Shown piece by piece: positions 27,594 through 36,496 of a DNA stretch of 64,000 nucleotides. The notes under the pieces were generated by a model. The model saw only the letters and a list, made by a program, of their open reading frames with translations, had not been told where the DNA came from and ran no database searches. This DNA is from Kallipyga massiliensis ph2 (GTDB lineage: Bacteria > Bacillota > Clostridia > Tissierellales > Peptoniphilaceae): positions 986,536 to 1,050,535 of the forward strand of contig NZ_HE978585.1 in assembly GCF_000311985.1 (NCBI RefSeq), read 5' to 3'. The translations under genes and the position numbers were made by a program. Position 1 is the stretch's first letter; each line of letters starts with the position of its first letter.

Positions 27594-28793
27594 ATGAGAA
27601 TGATCGGTACTGTGGCAAGGGGGATCCGGACCCCGATTATCCGGGAGGGGGATGACCTTGCCAGCATGGTGGTCGAATCACTCCAAGCAGCCAGCAAAGA
27701 AGGGGGATTTTCCTTCCATGACCGGGACGTCCTTTGCATGACCGAAGCCATTGTTGCTCGGGCTCAGGGAAACTATGCCAGCGTGGACCAAATCGCACAG
27801 GATATCCGTAAGAAGTTCCCCGGTGGCGTCGTCGGGCTCTTCAACCCCATCTTCTCTCGCAACCGCTTTTCTATGAACCTGAAGGCCATTGCCCGGGCCA
27901 TGGACAAGATCTACCTCCAGATGACCTATCCCTCGGATGAGGTGGGGAACCAGCTCATCACTGTAGAGGAGATGGACGAGGCCGGCCTGGACCCCTATAA
28001 TGACATCCTTTCTGAAGAGGACTTTTATAAAATTTTCGGCGAGGTGGGCCACCCCTTCACCGGCGTGGACTACATCAAATTCTATCGGGATATCGTGGAG
28101 GCTGAGGACTGCGAATTGGTCATCTTCCTGGCCAACCAACCCAAGGCCCTTCTGGAATACACCGACCAGGTGATCACCTGCGACATCCACACCAAGGAAA
28201 GATCCAAGCGCCGGCTCAAGGCAGCCGGGGCCAAAGTCGTTTATGGCCTGGATGATATCATGACCCAACCGGTGGACGGGTCGGGTTGCAATGAAGAGTA
28301 TGGCCTCTTGGGCTCGAACAAGGCTTCCGAGGAGAAGGTCAAACTCTTCCCCAGAGACTGCCAAAACTTCGTTGACGGCCTGGCCGACCAATTAAAGGAA
28401 GTGACCGGGAAGAATATCGAGGTCATGATCTATGGAGACGGAGGATTCAAGGATCCCCGCGGCGGGATCTGGGAATTTGCTGACCCGGTCGTCTCACCCG
28501 GATTTACTCATGGCCTTTCCGGCCTCCCCAATGAGCTCAAGCTCAAGTACCTGGCTGACAACGACTTCGCTGACCTTAAGGGCGAAGAACTCCGCCAGGC
28601 CATCGCCAAGAAAATCGAGGCCAAGGACAAGGACCTGAAGGGGGCCATGGAATCCGAAGGAACCACCCCCCGTCACCTGACTGACCTCCTGGGTTCGCTC
28701 GCTGACCTCGTTTCCGGCTCCGGTGACAAGGGGACCCCGGTTGTCTTCATCCAAGGCTATTTCGATAACTTTACCACAGGCCTTGAAGATTAG
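27594..28793 (+). CDS. CofE-like coenzyme F420-0:L-glutamate ligase family protein
   Basis: 399 residues. The N-terminal two thirds matches the F420-0 gamma-glutamyl ligase fold (GTVARGIRTPIIREGDDLASMV, DRDVLCMTEAIVARAQGNY, and YGDGGFKDPRGGIWEFADP later). CofE adds glutamates to F420 in methanogens and actinobacteria, but this window shows no other F420 gene and the host group does not usually make F420, so the true substrate is unknown; a gamma-glutamyl ligation on another carboxylate is possible. AAGGAGG lies upstream. It follows guaB by 28 bases. Confidence 0.8.
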   Translation: MRMIGTVARGIRTPIIREGDDLASMVVESLQAASKEGGFSFHDRDVLCMTEAIVARAQGNYASVDQIAQDIRKKFPGGVVGLFNPIFSRNRFSMNLKAIARAMDKIYLQMTYPSDEVGNQLITVEEMDEAGLDPYNDILSEEDFYKIFGEVGHPFTGVDYIKFYRDIVEAEDCELVIFLANQPKALLEYTDQVITCDIHTKERSKRRLKAAGAKVVYGLDDIMTQPVDGSGCNEEYGLLGSNKASEEKVKLFPRDCQNFVDGLADQLKEVTGKNIEVMIYGDGGFKDPRGGIWEFADPVVSPGFTHGLSGLPNELKLKYLADNDFADLKGEELRQAIAKKIEAKDKDLKGAMESEGTTPRHLTDLLGSLADLVSGSGDKGTPVVFIQGYFDNFTTGLED

Positions 28794-28807
28794 TTTCCTG
28801 TAAAATT

Positions 28808-28857
28808 CCAACCCTTTGTGGAAGCCGGGCAGCTCCGGGCAAGCAAAGGGTTTTCTG
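28808..28857 (+). terminator. Probable terminator after the CofE-like gene
   Basis: AACCCTTTG and CAAAGGGTT bracket a 30-base loop that can fold further, followed by TTCTG. The T tail is short, so this is only moderately supported. Confidence 0.5.
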
Positions 28858-28916
28858 TACACTCAGCGACTATCCTTTCCCGACCGGACCCGGGAGAAAA
28901 AGGAAGAGAGGACATC

Positions 28917-30113
28917 ATGAAAAGAATTACCCAAACCCTTGTTTTTAAGCTTATTTTGGGCATTGTGGCCGGCGTACTCGTCGGGACCTATGCTTCAGAA
29001 GGCATCATCCTGGTCATTTTGACAGCCAAGAACATCCTCGGGGACTTCATCGGCTACATGGTCCCCCTGATCATCCTGGGCTTTATTGCCCCGGCTATCA
29101 TCTCCCTCCGTCACAGCGCAGGCAAGGTCCTGACCGTGACCCTCATCATCTGCTACCTATCTTCAGTCGGGGCCGCCCTCTTCTCCATGGCCGCCGGCTA
29201 CCTGATTATCCCGAACCTCAACATCGTTTCGGAGGTGGGGTCGGGCCGTGCCCTCCCGGAGGCCCTCCTCGAACTCAAGTTCACCCCCATCATGCCTGTT
29301 ATGACGGCCCTGATTACCTCCGTCCTCATCGGCCTCTCGGTCATCTGGACCCGGTCGGAGTCCTGGACCAAGCTTCTGGAAGATTTTAATGACATGGTCT
29401 TGAAGATCGTAGAAAATGTGGTCGTTCCCGTTCTTCCTATCTATATCTTCACCACCTTCGCCAGCCTGGCCTATGAGGGGGTCATCATCAAAGAGCTCCC
29501 CATCTTCTTCAAGATCATCCTGATCGTCATTGTGGGCCACTATATTTGGCTTACCCTTCTTTACAGTATTGGGGGAGCCTTTTCTCGGACCAACCCTATG
29601 GAGGTCCTTCGCCATTATCCGCCGGCCTATGTCACCGCCTTAGGGACCATGTCCTCAGCCGCTACCCTCCCTGTTGCCTTAAAGTCCGCGGCTAAGGCCA
29701 AGACCCTGGACCCGGAAATCCGGGACTTCTGCATCCCCCTCTGCTGCAACACCCACCTTTGTGGGTCCGTTTTGACGGAGACCTTCTTCGTCATGACCGT
29801 CTCCCAGATCTTATATGGCCATCTGCCGGACCCCATGACCATGGTCACTTTCGCCTGCCTCCTCGGCATTTTCGCCATAGCCGCTCCCGGCGTTCCGGGA
29901 GGGACGGTTGTCGCTTCCTTGGGGCTCATCATCTCCGTCCTGGGCTTTGATAACAACGGAACAGCTCTTATGCTCTCCATCTTCGCCCTCCAGGATTCCT
30001 TCGGGACCGCCTGCAATGTCACCGGGGACGGGGCTATCGCCCTCATGGTCACCGGACTGTTCAAGAAGGTTCCGGGCCGGGAAGGGGAGAATAAAGAAGC
30101 GGCAGTAAAGTAG
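28917..30113 (+). CDS. Dicarboxylate/amino acid:cation symporter (DAACS family)
   Basis: 398 residues, eight membrane helices plus two hairpins. Family motifs: YMVPLIILGFIAPAIISL, TALGTMSSAATLPVAL (serine-rich hairpin 1), a Cys-rich variant CIPLCCNTHLCGSVLTE, and the C-terminal SFGTACNVTGDGAIALMV. It imports glutamate, aspartate, serine or C4-dicarboxylates with Na+ or H+; substrate undetermined. ATG 28917 lies behind GGAAGAGAGGA; an in-frame ATG at 28818 sits in the terminator and is unlikely. Confidence 0.88.
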   Translation: MKRITQTLVFKLILGIVAGVLVGTYASEGIILVILTAKNILGDFIGYMVPLIILGFIAPAIISLRHSAGKVLTVTLIICYLSSVGAALFSMAAGYLIIPNLNIVSEVGSGRALPEALLELKFTPIMPVMTALITSVLIGLSVIWTRSESWTKLLEDFNDMVLKIVENVVVPVLPIYIFTTFASLAYEGVIIKELPIFFKIILIVIVGHYIWLTLLYSIGGAFSRTNPMEVLRHYPPAYVTALGTMSSAATLPVALKSAAKAKTLDPEIRDFCIPLCCNTHLCGSVLTETFFVMTVSQILYGHLPDPMTMVTFACLLGIFAIAAPGVPGGTVVASLGLIISVLGFDNNGTALMLSIFALQDSFGTACNVTGDGAIALMVTGLFKKVPGREGENKEAAVK

Positions 30114-30160
30114 ATGGAAGCGGTTCGGCTGGAGCCGGGCCTTTTAGAAAGGGAAACCGA

Positions 30161-31531
30161 ATGATTCAAGAGAAATTAACGGAAAAAATCCTATTTATGG
30201 AAGACGAGGTCTTGAAAGGAATCGGGGGAGCAGTAAAAATCAACTCCGTCATGGGTGCTCCCGAAGAGGGAGCACCCTTCGGACCGGGACCCAAGAAGGC
30301 TTTGGAGTATGCCTTGGATTTGGCCCGGTCCATGGGCTTTGAAGCCCACAATGTGGATGACATGGTGGGCTATGCGGAATATGGGGAAGGCGATGACATG
30401 GTAGCTGTCCTTGGTCACCTGGATGTCGTCCCCGTAAACGGCAAGTGGGACCATGACCCCTTCTTAGGAGAAGTCGTTGATGGAGAAATCTACGGGCGGG
30501 GAACCGCTGATGACAAGGGAATGGCTATCGGCGCCCTCTATGCTCTAAAAGCCATCAAAGACTTGGGCCTGGCCACAGACCGTCGGATCCGAGTTATCTT
30601 TGGGACCAATGAAGAAAGCGGGTCCCGCTGCGTCCGCCACTATGTGGAGTCCGGCCAGGAGATGCCGGTTATGGGCTTCACCCCCGACGCCGACTTCCCC
30701 CTGATCTTCTTTGAAAAAGGAACCACCCATGTCCACATCGGAAGTCCGAACTTCCACCAAGGGGAGATCCCGGTTCTGGCCTTTGAAGCCGGCCGGGCTC
30801 TTAACGTCGTTCCGGATTCCGCCCGCCTGGTCCTGGAAGGAAATTGGAAAATCAGGGAAACAGATGAAGTTTCCGTCCGCCAGGAAGAAGGGAAGACCAT
30901 CATCGAAGCCAAGGGGGCAGGGGCCCACGGATCCATGCCCGAGCTGGGGAAAAATGCCCTGGTCACCCTTCTCGAGGCAGTGGAGGAAATTCAAATTGGG
31001 GGAGACTTTGCCAAGGTCTCTTCCTTTATCTTGGAGAAAATTGGACGGGAGACCAAGGGCCAGGGCCTAGGCATCCACTTCCAGGATCCTGAGACCGGGG
31101 AGACCTCTGTCAACTTGGGAACCCTCCGCTTGGAAGAAGGACGACTTTCCTTTGGCCTGGACATCCGCTATCCCAAAAACGGGGACCATGATAAGGTCAA
31201 GGAAGCCCTGGAATCCGCCAGCCTGGCCCATGGCCTCCAAGTCCTGGACCGGGAGACCAATGACCCTCTCTATGTTCCCAAGGACTCGGACCTCATCCAA
31301 CGCCTCCTGGGCGTCTACCGGGCCATGACGGGCGACCTCTCAGAGCCCCTGGCCATCGGCGGGGGGACCTATGCCAAGGTCTTCCCGAATATGGTTGCCT
31401 TCGGCCCCAATTTCCCGGGTGACACCCCCCTGGAACACCAGCCCAATGAAAGGGTTGAGGTGAAAAAGCTCATGAAATCCCTGACCATAGTTGGCCAGGC
31501 CATGCTGGCCCTTGGTCAGGAGACAGTCTAA
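30161..31531 (+). CDS. pepV: M20 family dipeptidase (PepV-like)
   Basis: Zn-dependent dipeptidase. 456 residues with the M20 metal motifs GHLDVVP, GRGTADDKG, TNEESGSRC and DADFP; a long lid domain about 190-330, then GGGTYAKVFPNMVAFGP with the last ligand region. It hydrolyses dipeptides with broad specificity, often including D-amino acids, in the cytoplasm. Next to the amino acid symporter, which suggests a shared role in amino acid nutrition. Confidence 0.92.
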   Translation: MIQEKLTEKILFMEDEVLKGIGGAVKINSVMGAPEEGAPFGPGPKKALEYALDLARSMGFEAHNVDDMVGYAEYGEGDDMVAVLGHLDVVPVNGKWDHDPFLGEVVDGEIYGRGTADDKGMAIGALYALKAIKDLGLATDRRIRVIFGTNEESGSRCVRHYVESGQEMPVMGFTPDADFPLIFFEKGTTHVHIGSPNFHQGEIPVLAFEAGRALNVVPDSARLVLEGNWKIRETDEVSVRQEEGKTIIEAKGAGAHGSMPELGKNALVTLLEAVEEIQIGGDFAKVSSFILEKIGRETKGQGLGIHFQDPETGETSVNLGTLRLEEGRLSFGLDIRYPKNGDHDKVKEALESASLAHGLQVLDRETNDPLYVPKDSDLIQRLLGVYRAMTGDLSEPLAIGGGTYAKVFPNMVAFGPNFPGDTPLEHQPNERVEVKKLMKSLTIVGQAMLALGQETV

Positions 31532-31565
31532 AACCGGACCTGAGCCTATCCTTTCTAAAGGGTCG

Positions 31566-32639
31566 TTAGTTTTCCGGCCTATGGATGATGGTGTAGTGAT
31601 GGTTGGTCCGATAGTCACGGAGGAAGGCCTCATCCTCCACTTCCAAGTCCCGAAGTTCAGCCCGGGCTTCCAGGTGGTGGCGGAACTCATGGACCAGGAC
31701 TTCATTCACCCGGTCCTTTAAGGCCGGACCCGACCAGCCCGGATAGAGGGTCCGAAAGGACCCGTAGTAAAGCTTGATCCGCCGGCCCAACTTATCCCGG
31801 ACGTACTCGCCCATGATGCAGAGGTCATCATCCCGTGCTTCAGGATGGTATTTGACTTCCGGGTGGATTTGAACCAGCCCGTTCAGGCCCTCGAAAAAGG
31901 AGGGGGGAAGGTCATCCACCAGGTCCTGTACCATCCGGGTGAAGTCATCCAAGGATATGAAGTCCTCGGGCTCGGGATCGAGGGAATAAGGAGCGATTCG
32001 CCGGGCGACCTCGGCTAGGGGAAGGCCGATCACGGTTTGGATGTCCCCTTCAATGGAGGCGACAAAGCGGGGGTCCAGGTCCTGGATCCCGTAGCCCCCT
32101 GCCTTATCGAGGACCCGGCCATGGGTCAGGTAGTCCCGGATGGCGGCTTCCAGGGCCGGATAGTAGGGGACAAAGGAGACGGCGGTAATGGCATAAAAGG
32201 ACTGGAATCCTGAAATGGTCCGGAGGCAGACTCCGGTTACCACATGGTGGGTTCGGCCGAAATAGGACCGGAACATGGTTTCCGCTTCTTCAAGGTCCCG
32301 GGGTTTGTGGAGGATTTTCTCATCCATGACCACCATGGTGTCGGCCCCAATGTAGAGGCTTCCGGCCAGAGCCCCGCCCTCTTCTTCCGGCCCATCGCCC
32401 AGGCCACATTTAGCTCCGGCCAGCTCGCAGGCCGTCTTCCCCACCCGGTGAGTAAAGGGGTCGGACCGGTAGAGGGTCATATAGCGGTCTTCAATGGTCC
32501 GCTCATCCAGATCCAGGCTCCGACAGATGGGCTTGAGGTAGGCCAAAAGCTCCCTCCGCCGGTGAGATTGGCTGCAGACAACCACCCGGTCAAAGTCATC
32601 CAGGTGGCCGCCATGAATATAGTCAAAAATGCCATGCAT
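31566..32639 (-). CDS. Maf-type nucleotide pyrophosphatase fused to a C-terminal zincin-like domain
   Basis: 357 residues in two parts. Residues about 15-215 are Maf/YhdE: CSQSHRRRELLAYL, YIGADTMVVMDEKILHKPRD, YGIQDLDPRFVASIEGD, QTVIGLPLAEVA; this family hydrolyses (modified) dTTP/UTP. Residues about 240-357 carry VLVHEFRHHLEARAEL with HEFRH at 317-321, a HExxH zinc motif as in the minimal zincin (DUF/PF06262-like) proteins. The N-terminus has a short extension before the Maf core. Maf is normally beside radC; here it is displaced and fused. Convergent with pepV, 34 bases apart. Confidence 0.85.
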   Translation of the reverse strand: MHGIFDYIHGGHLDDFDRVVVCSQSHRRRELLAYLKPICRSLDLDERTIEDRYMTLYRSDPFTHRVGKTACELAGAKCGLGDGPEEEGGALAGSLYIGADTMVVMDEKILHKPRDLEEAETMFRSYFGRTHHVVTGVCLRTISGFQSFYAITAVSFVPYYPALEAAIRDYLTHGRVLDKAGGYGIQDLDPRFVASIEGDIQTVIGLPLAEVARRIAPYSLDPEPEDFISLDDFTRMVQDLVDDLPPSFFEGLNGLVQIHPEVKYHPEARDDDLCIMGEYVRDKLGRRIKLYYGSFRTLYPGWSGPALKDRVNEVLVHEFRHHLEARAELRDLEVEDEAFLRDYRTNHHYTIIHRPEN

Positions 32640-32725
32640 GAGAGGAACCCCCTTTTTTATGAACTCTTATGGCTTGGAATCGTCTTTATTTATTGTAACC
32701 CAAGAAAGCCCTCTTGTTTTTGAAT

Positions 32726-32737
32726 CCCCGGCCGGGG
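32726..32737. promoter_or_regulatory. Perfect 12-bp palindrome in a divergent intergenic region
   Basis: CCCCGGCCGGGG between the divergent Maf-zincin gene and the ABC exporter genes, in an otherwise AT-rich stretch. A possible operator; no regulator is identified. Confidence 0.35.
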
Positions 32738-32800
32738 TATGTAGAAGGTAATTCTTTTGTCCTTATCCTGTTTAGAAAAGCATAGAACGTTGAGGTTGAT

Positions 32801-34552
32801 ATGATCAAAGGTGGAAAAAATATTTTAGGCTCATTAAGGGAATACAAGACCTTGAGCCTCTTGACTGTTTTTTTTATTATTCTCGAGGCTGTTTTCAATG
32901 CCCTGATTCCCTTCATTACCGCCCAGCTCATCAATAATCTCCAGGGACAGAATATGGACATGGGGGCCGTATCCCGGACCGGCCTCCTTCTCCTGGTTAT
33001 GGCCGGACTCTCTCTGACGGCGGGGGGCCTAGCCGGCTTTACCTCAGCCAAGGCCTCATCCGGCTTTGCCAAGAACCTTCGAGGAGACCTCTTCCGAAAG
33101 ATCCAGACTTATTCTTTCGGCAATATCGATAAATTCTCCACCCCCTCCCTGATCACCCGACTGACGACCGACATCGACAATGTCATGATGTCCTTTATGA
33201 TCTTAATCCGGGAGTCCGTCCGAGCCCCCCTGGTCATTATCTTTGCCTTCATCATGGCCTTCCGGATGGCCGGGTCCCTGGCCTATTCTTTTTTAATCAT
33301 CATTCCCTTTTTAGCGGTTGCCTTCTTCCTCATCATCAAGTTTGCCATGCCCTATTTCCGAAAGGGCTTCCGTCAGTTTGACGTGATTAACCGGGTGGTC
33401 GGGGAGAATGTTCAGGCTGCCAGAGAGGTCAAGGCCTATGCCCGGGGGGATTATGAGAAGGAGAAGTTCAAAGGCTTTTCAGAGGATATGATGAAGATCT
33501 TCACCAAGGCCGACACCATCGTGAACTTTTCTTCCCCGGTTATGCAGATGGCCATCTACTTCAACATGCTCTTCATCTTCGCCGTTGGTTCCCAAATGGT
33601 GGTTTCCTCCGGTGGGGTCGACCTCAACGTCGGACAAATGTCCGCCATGTTGACCTACGGGATGCAGATCATGATCCAGCTCATGTTCCTTTCCATGGTC
33701 TTTGTCCTCCTGACCATGTCGGCCGAATCCGTTCGCCGGATCAACGAAATCCTGGCGGAAGAGTCCAGCCTCCATTCTCCGGAGGGTGGGGCTAAAGAGC
33801 TTGCTGACGGTTCAGTCGCCTTCCATCGGGTTTCCTTCAAGTATTCGGAGGAGGCGGAAGCCTACACCCTCTCCGACCTTGACTTCAGGATTGAGTCGGG
33901 TATGACCGTGGGAATCCTGGGAGGAACCGGGTCCGGGAAATCCAGCTTGGTCCAGCTTATTCCCCGCCTCTACGATGTCAGCCGGGGTTCCATCGAAGTC
34001 GGGGGAAGGGATGTTCGGGACTACGACCTGGAAAGCCTCCGGGACCAGGCCGTCTTGGTTCTCCAAAAGAATGTCCTTTTCTCCGGGACCATCGCTGATA
34101 ACATCCGCTGGGGCAATCCCCGGGCCAGCGACGAAGAAGTGGAGTGGGCGGCCAAGTTGGCCCAGGCGGATGCCTTCATCCGGTCCTTCCCTGAGGGCTA
34201 TCAAACCTACATCGAACAGGGGGGAACCAACGTCTCCGGCGGTCAGCGCCAGCGTCTGACTATTGCCCGGGCCCTCTTGAAAAAGCCCAAGATCCTCATC
34301 TTTGATGACTCCACATCCGCCGTCGATACCAAGACGGATGCCCTGATCCAAAAGTCCCTCAAGGAATCCCTTCCGGGGACAACGAAAATCTTTATTGCCC
34401 AGCGAATCTCTTCAGTCAAGGATGCTGACCGGATCATCGTTATGCAGTCCGGAAAGATCCTGGCTATGGGAAGCCATGAGGAGCTCTTGAAGAAGGTCCC
34501 ATCCTATCGGGAAACCTATGAAAAGCAAGGAGGTGGGGTCCATGTCCAATAA
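32801..34552 (+). CDS. Heterodimeric ABC exporter, subunit with degenerate nucleotide site
   Basis: 583 residues: six-helix transmembrane domain (about 15-310) fused to an NBD. Walker A GGTGSGKSS, signature NVSGGQRQR, but Walker B is followed by Asp instead of Glu (IFDDSTSAVD) and the switch His is Gln (IAQRISS). These are the marks of the non-catalytic site in TM287/288 and BmrC/D-type heterodimers. The partner gene overlaps its end by 11 bases. It probably exports drugs or lipids. Confidence 0.93.
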   Translation: MIKGGKNILGSLREYKTLSLLTVFFIILEAVFNALIPFITAQLINNLQGQNMDMGAVSRTGLLLLVMAGLSLTAGGLAGFTSAKASSGFAKNLRGDLFRKIQTYSFGNIDKFSTPSLITRLTTDIDNVMMSFMILIRESVRAPLVIIFAFIMAFRMAGSLAYSFLIIIPFLAVAFFLIIKFAMPYFRKGFRQFDVINRVVGENVQAAREVKAYARGDYEKEKFKGFSEDMMKIFTKADTIVNFSSPVMQMAIYFNMLFIFAVGSQMVVSSGGVDLNVGQMSAMLTYGMQIMIQLMFLSMVFVLLTMSAESVRRINEILAEESSLHSPEGGAKELADGSVAFHRVSFKYSEEAEAYTLSDLDFRIESGMTVGILGGTGSGKSSLVQLIPRLYDVSRGSIEVGGRDVRDYDLESLRDQAVLVLQKNVLFSGTIADNIRWGNPRASDEEVEWAAKLAQADAFIRSFPEGYQTYIEQGGTNVSGGQRQRLTIARALLKKPKILIFDDSTSAVDTKTDALIQKSLKESLPGTTKIFIAQRISSVKDADRIIVMQSGKILAMGSHEELLKKVPSYRETYEKQGGGVHVQ

Positions 34553-36449
34553 AACGAAAAAACAGGCCAATCCCCGGATCCTCCGCCGACTACTGAAAGA
34601 CCTCTTTCGGGGGGCCCCCATCCTCCTCCCCTTGGTCTTCATTTCCACCATCCTCTCTTCGGTCATCACGGCCCTTCCCGCTATCTTCCAGCAGAAGATC
34701 CTGGCCGTTCTCACAGACTTTTTAGCCACCGGCAACCGGTCCTGGGACCAGGCCAAAGAGGCTATCTTCCCTCTTCTGGCTGTCCTGGTTGCCCTCTACC
34801 TCCTTTCGGTCATCCTCATCACCTTCCAGACTCAGGCTATGAACCTGGTCACCCAGCATTTCCTCCACTCCCTCCGCCAGCGGATGTTCAACCACATGCA
34901 GGACCTCCCCTTGTCCTTCTTCGACCAGAACAAGCATGGGGATATCATGTCCTACTATACCAACGATGTTCAGACCCTCCGGATGCTGGTCTCCGGCGGT
35001 CTTCCCTCCATGGTTCGAGCCGGAGCCATCGTCCTGACCCTCTTTGCCATCATGATCTACTACTCCCTTCCCATGACCCTCCTGGTCTCTATCGGTGTGG
35101 GGGTCATGTTCCTGGTCACCCGTAAGGTGGCCGGGGGATCGGCCCGCTTCTTCCGTGAAAAACAGAAAAAGTTGGGGGACATAGAAGGCTTTCTCCAGGA
35201 GTACATGACCGGGCAAAAAGTGGTCAAAGTCTTCAACCATGAGGACCAGGCCATTCAGAAGATGGAGGAGAAGAACCAAGCCCTCTTTGAGGTTTCCTCC
35301 AAGGCGAATGGCTACGCCAATGCCTTGGGGCCCATCATCATGAATATCGGCAACGTCATGTATGTCCTGGCCGCTATGGTGGGCGGGGTCTACCTCCTTT
35401 CCGGCCTCCCCAATATTTCCATCTCGGGCATGGTCTTCTCCCTCTCCATCCTCATCCCCTTCCTCAACATGACCAAGCAGTTCACCGGGAATATCAACCA
35501 GTTCTCCCAGCAGATCAACTCTGTCGTCATGGCCATGGCCGGGGCGGACCGGATTTACCGCTTCCTGGACCAAGAGGAAGAAATCGATGAGGGCCAGATC
35601 CGCCTGGTCCACTGCAGGGAAGATGCCCAAGGCCGGCTGGAAGAAAGCCCGAACCGGGACCTGGCCTGGTATTGGAAGATCCCCCAAGCGGATGGATCTT
35701 TCTCCTATAAACCCATGAGGGGGGATATGCGGATGGAAGGAGTGGACTTCTCCTACGTCCCAGGTGAACCGGTCCTCCACGATATCACGGTCTATGCCGA
35801 GCCGGGCCAGCAGGTGGCCTTCGTTGGTCAAACCGGGGCAGGGAAGACCACCATCACCAATCTCATGAACCGCTTCTATGAGATTGAGGGGGGAAAGATC
35901 CTCTATGACGGGATCGACATCCGGGAGATCCGGAAGGAAGACCTCCGGCGGTCCCTGGGCCTGGTCCTCCAGGCCACCAACCTCTTTACGGGAACGGTTA
36001 TGGAAAATATTCGCTATGGACGACTGGATGCGACGGATGAGGACTGCATTGAGGCAGCCAAGATCACCGGGGCCCACTCCTTCATTGCTCGCCTGCCCGA
36101 GGGCTACCAAACCCGGTTGACCGCCAACGGGGCCAACCTCTCCCAAGGTCAGCGCCAGCTCCTTTCCATCTCCCGGGCCGCTGTCGCCGGGGCACCGGCC
36201 TTGGTCCTGGATGAAGCCACCTCCTCCATTGACACCCACACTGAGCAGATGGTCCTGGAGGGGATGGCCAGGCTCATGGAAGGGCGGACTGTCTTCGTGA
36301 TCGCCCACCGCCTCTCTACGATTGAAAACAGCGACGTGATTATGGTGATGGACCGGGGGCGGATTATTGAGCGGGGGTCTCATGACGACCTCTTGAAGGA
36401 AAAAGGGGTCTACTATCAACTCTATACCGGAGCCTTCGAGATGGAATAG
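34542..36449 (+). CDS. Heterodimeric ABC exporter, catalytic partner subunit
   Basis: 635 residues: transmembrane domain (about 30-330), then an inserted segment (about 355-400) before the NBD, as in TM288/BmrD-like subunits. Walker A GQTGAGKTT, Walker B LVLDEATSSID with catalytic Glu, switch IAHRLST with His; the signature is altered to NLSQGQRQL, so the degenerate site combines its signature with the other subunit's Walker motifs. I chose ATG 34542, eight bases after AAGGAGG, rather than ATG 34518. Confidence 0.94.
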   Translation: MSNKTKKQANPRILRRLLKDLFRGAPILLPLVFISTILSSVITALPAIFQQKILAVLTDFLATGNRSWDQAKEAIFPLLAVLVALYLLSVILITFQTQAMNLVTQHFLHSLRQRMFNHMQDLPLSFFDQNKHGDIMSYYTNDVQTLRMLVSGGLPSMVRAGAIVLTLFAIMIYYSLPMTLLVSIGVGVMFLVTRKVAGGSARFFREKQKKLGDIEGFLQEYMTGQKVVKVFNHEDQAIQKMEEKNQALFEVSSKANGYANALGPIIMNIGNVMYVLAAMVGGVYLLSGLPNISISGMVFSLSILIPFLNMTKQFTGNINQFSQQINSVVMAMAGADRIYRFLDQEEEIDEGQIRLVHCREDAQGRLEESPNRDLAWYWKIPQADGSFSYKPMRGDMRMEGVDFSYVPGEPVLHDITVYAEPGQQVAFVGQTGAGKTTITNLMNRFYEIEGGKILYDGIDIREIRKEDLRRSLGLVLQATNLFTGTVMENIRYGRLDATDEDCIEAAKITGAHSFIARLPEGYQTRLTANGANLSQGQRQLLSISRAAVAGAPALVLDEATSSIDTHTEQMVLEGMARLMEGRTVFVIAHRLSTIENSDVIMVMDRGRIIERGSHDDLLKEKGVYYQLYTGAFEME

Positions 36450-36450
36450 G

Positions 36451-36493
36451 AAAAAGGGCCTGGCAAGCGGATTTTGCTTGTTAGGCCCTTTTT
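36451..36493. terminator. Bidirectional terminator between the ABC exporter and xth
   Basis: AAAAAGGGCCT and AGGCCCTTTTT form a symmetrical stem with A and T tails, serving the exporter operon on + and the exonuclease gene on -. Confidence 0.88.
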
Positions 36494-36496
36494 GTG

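Noticed and set aside
34722..36419. 565-codon open frame antisense to the second ABC exporter subunit
   Set aside because: It mirrors the codon positions of a certain gene; strong GC bias at third positions leaves few stops on the opposite strand. The translation is rich in Asp, Gly and His with no recognisable domain.
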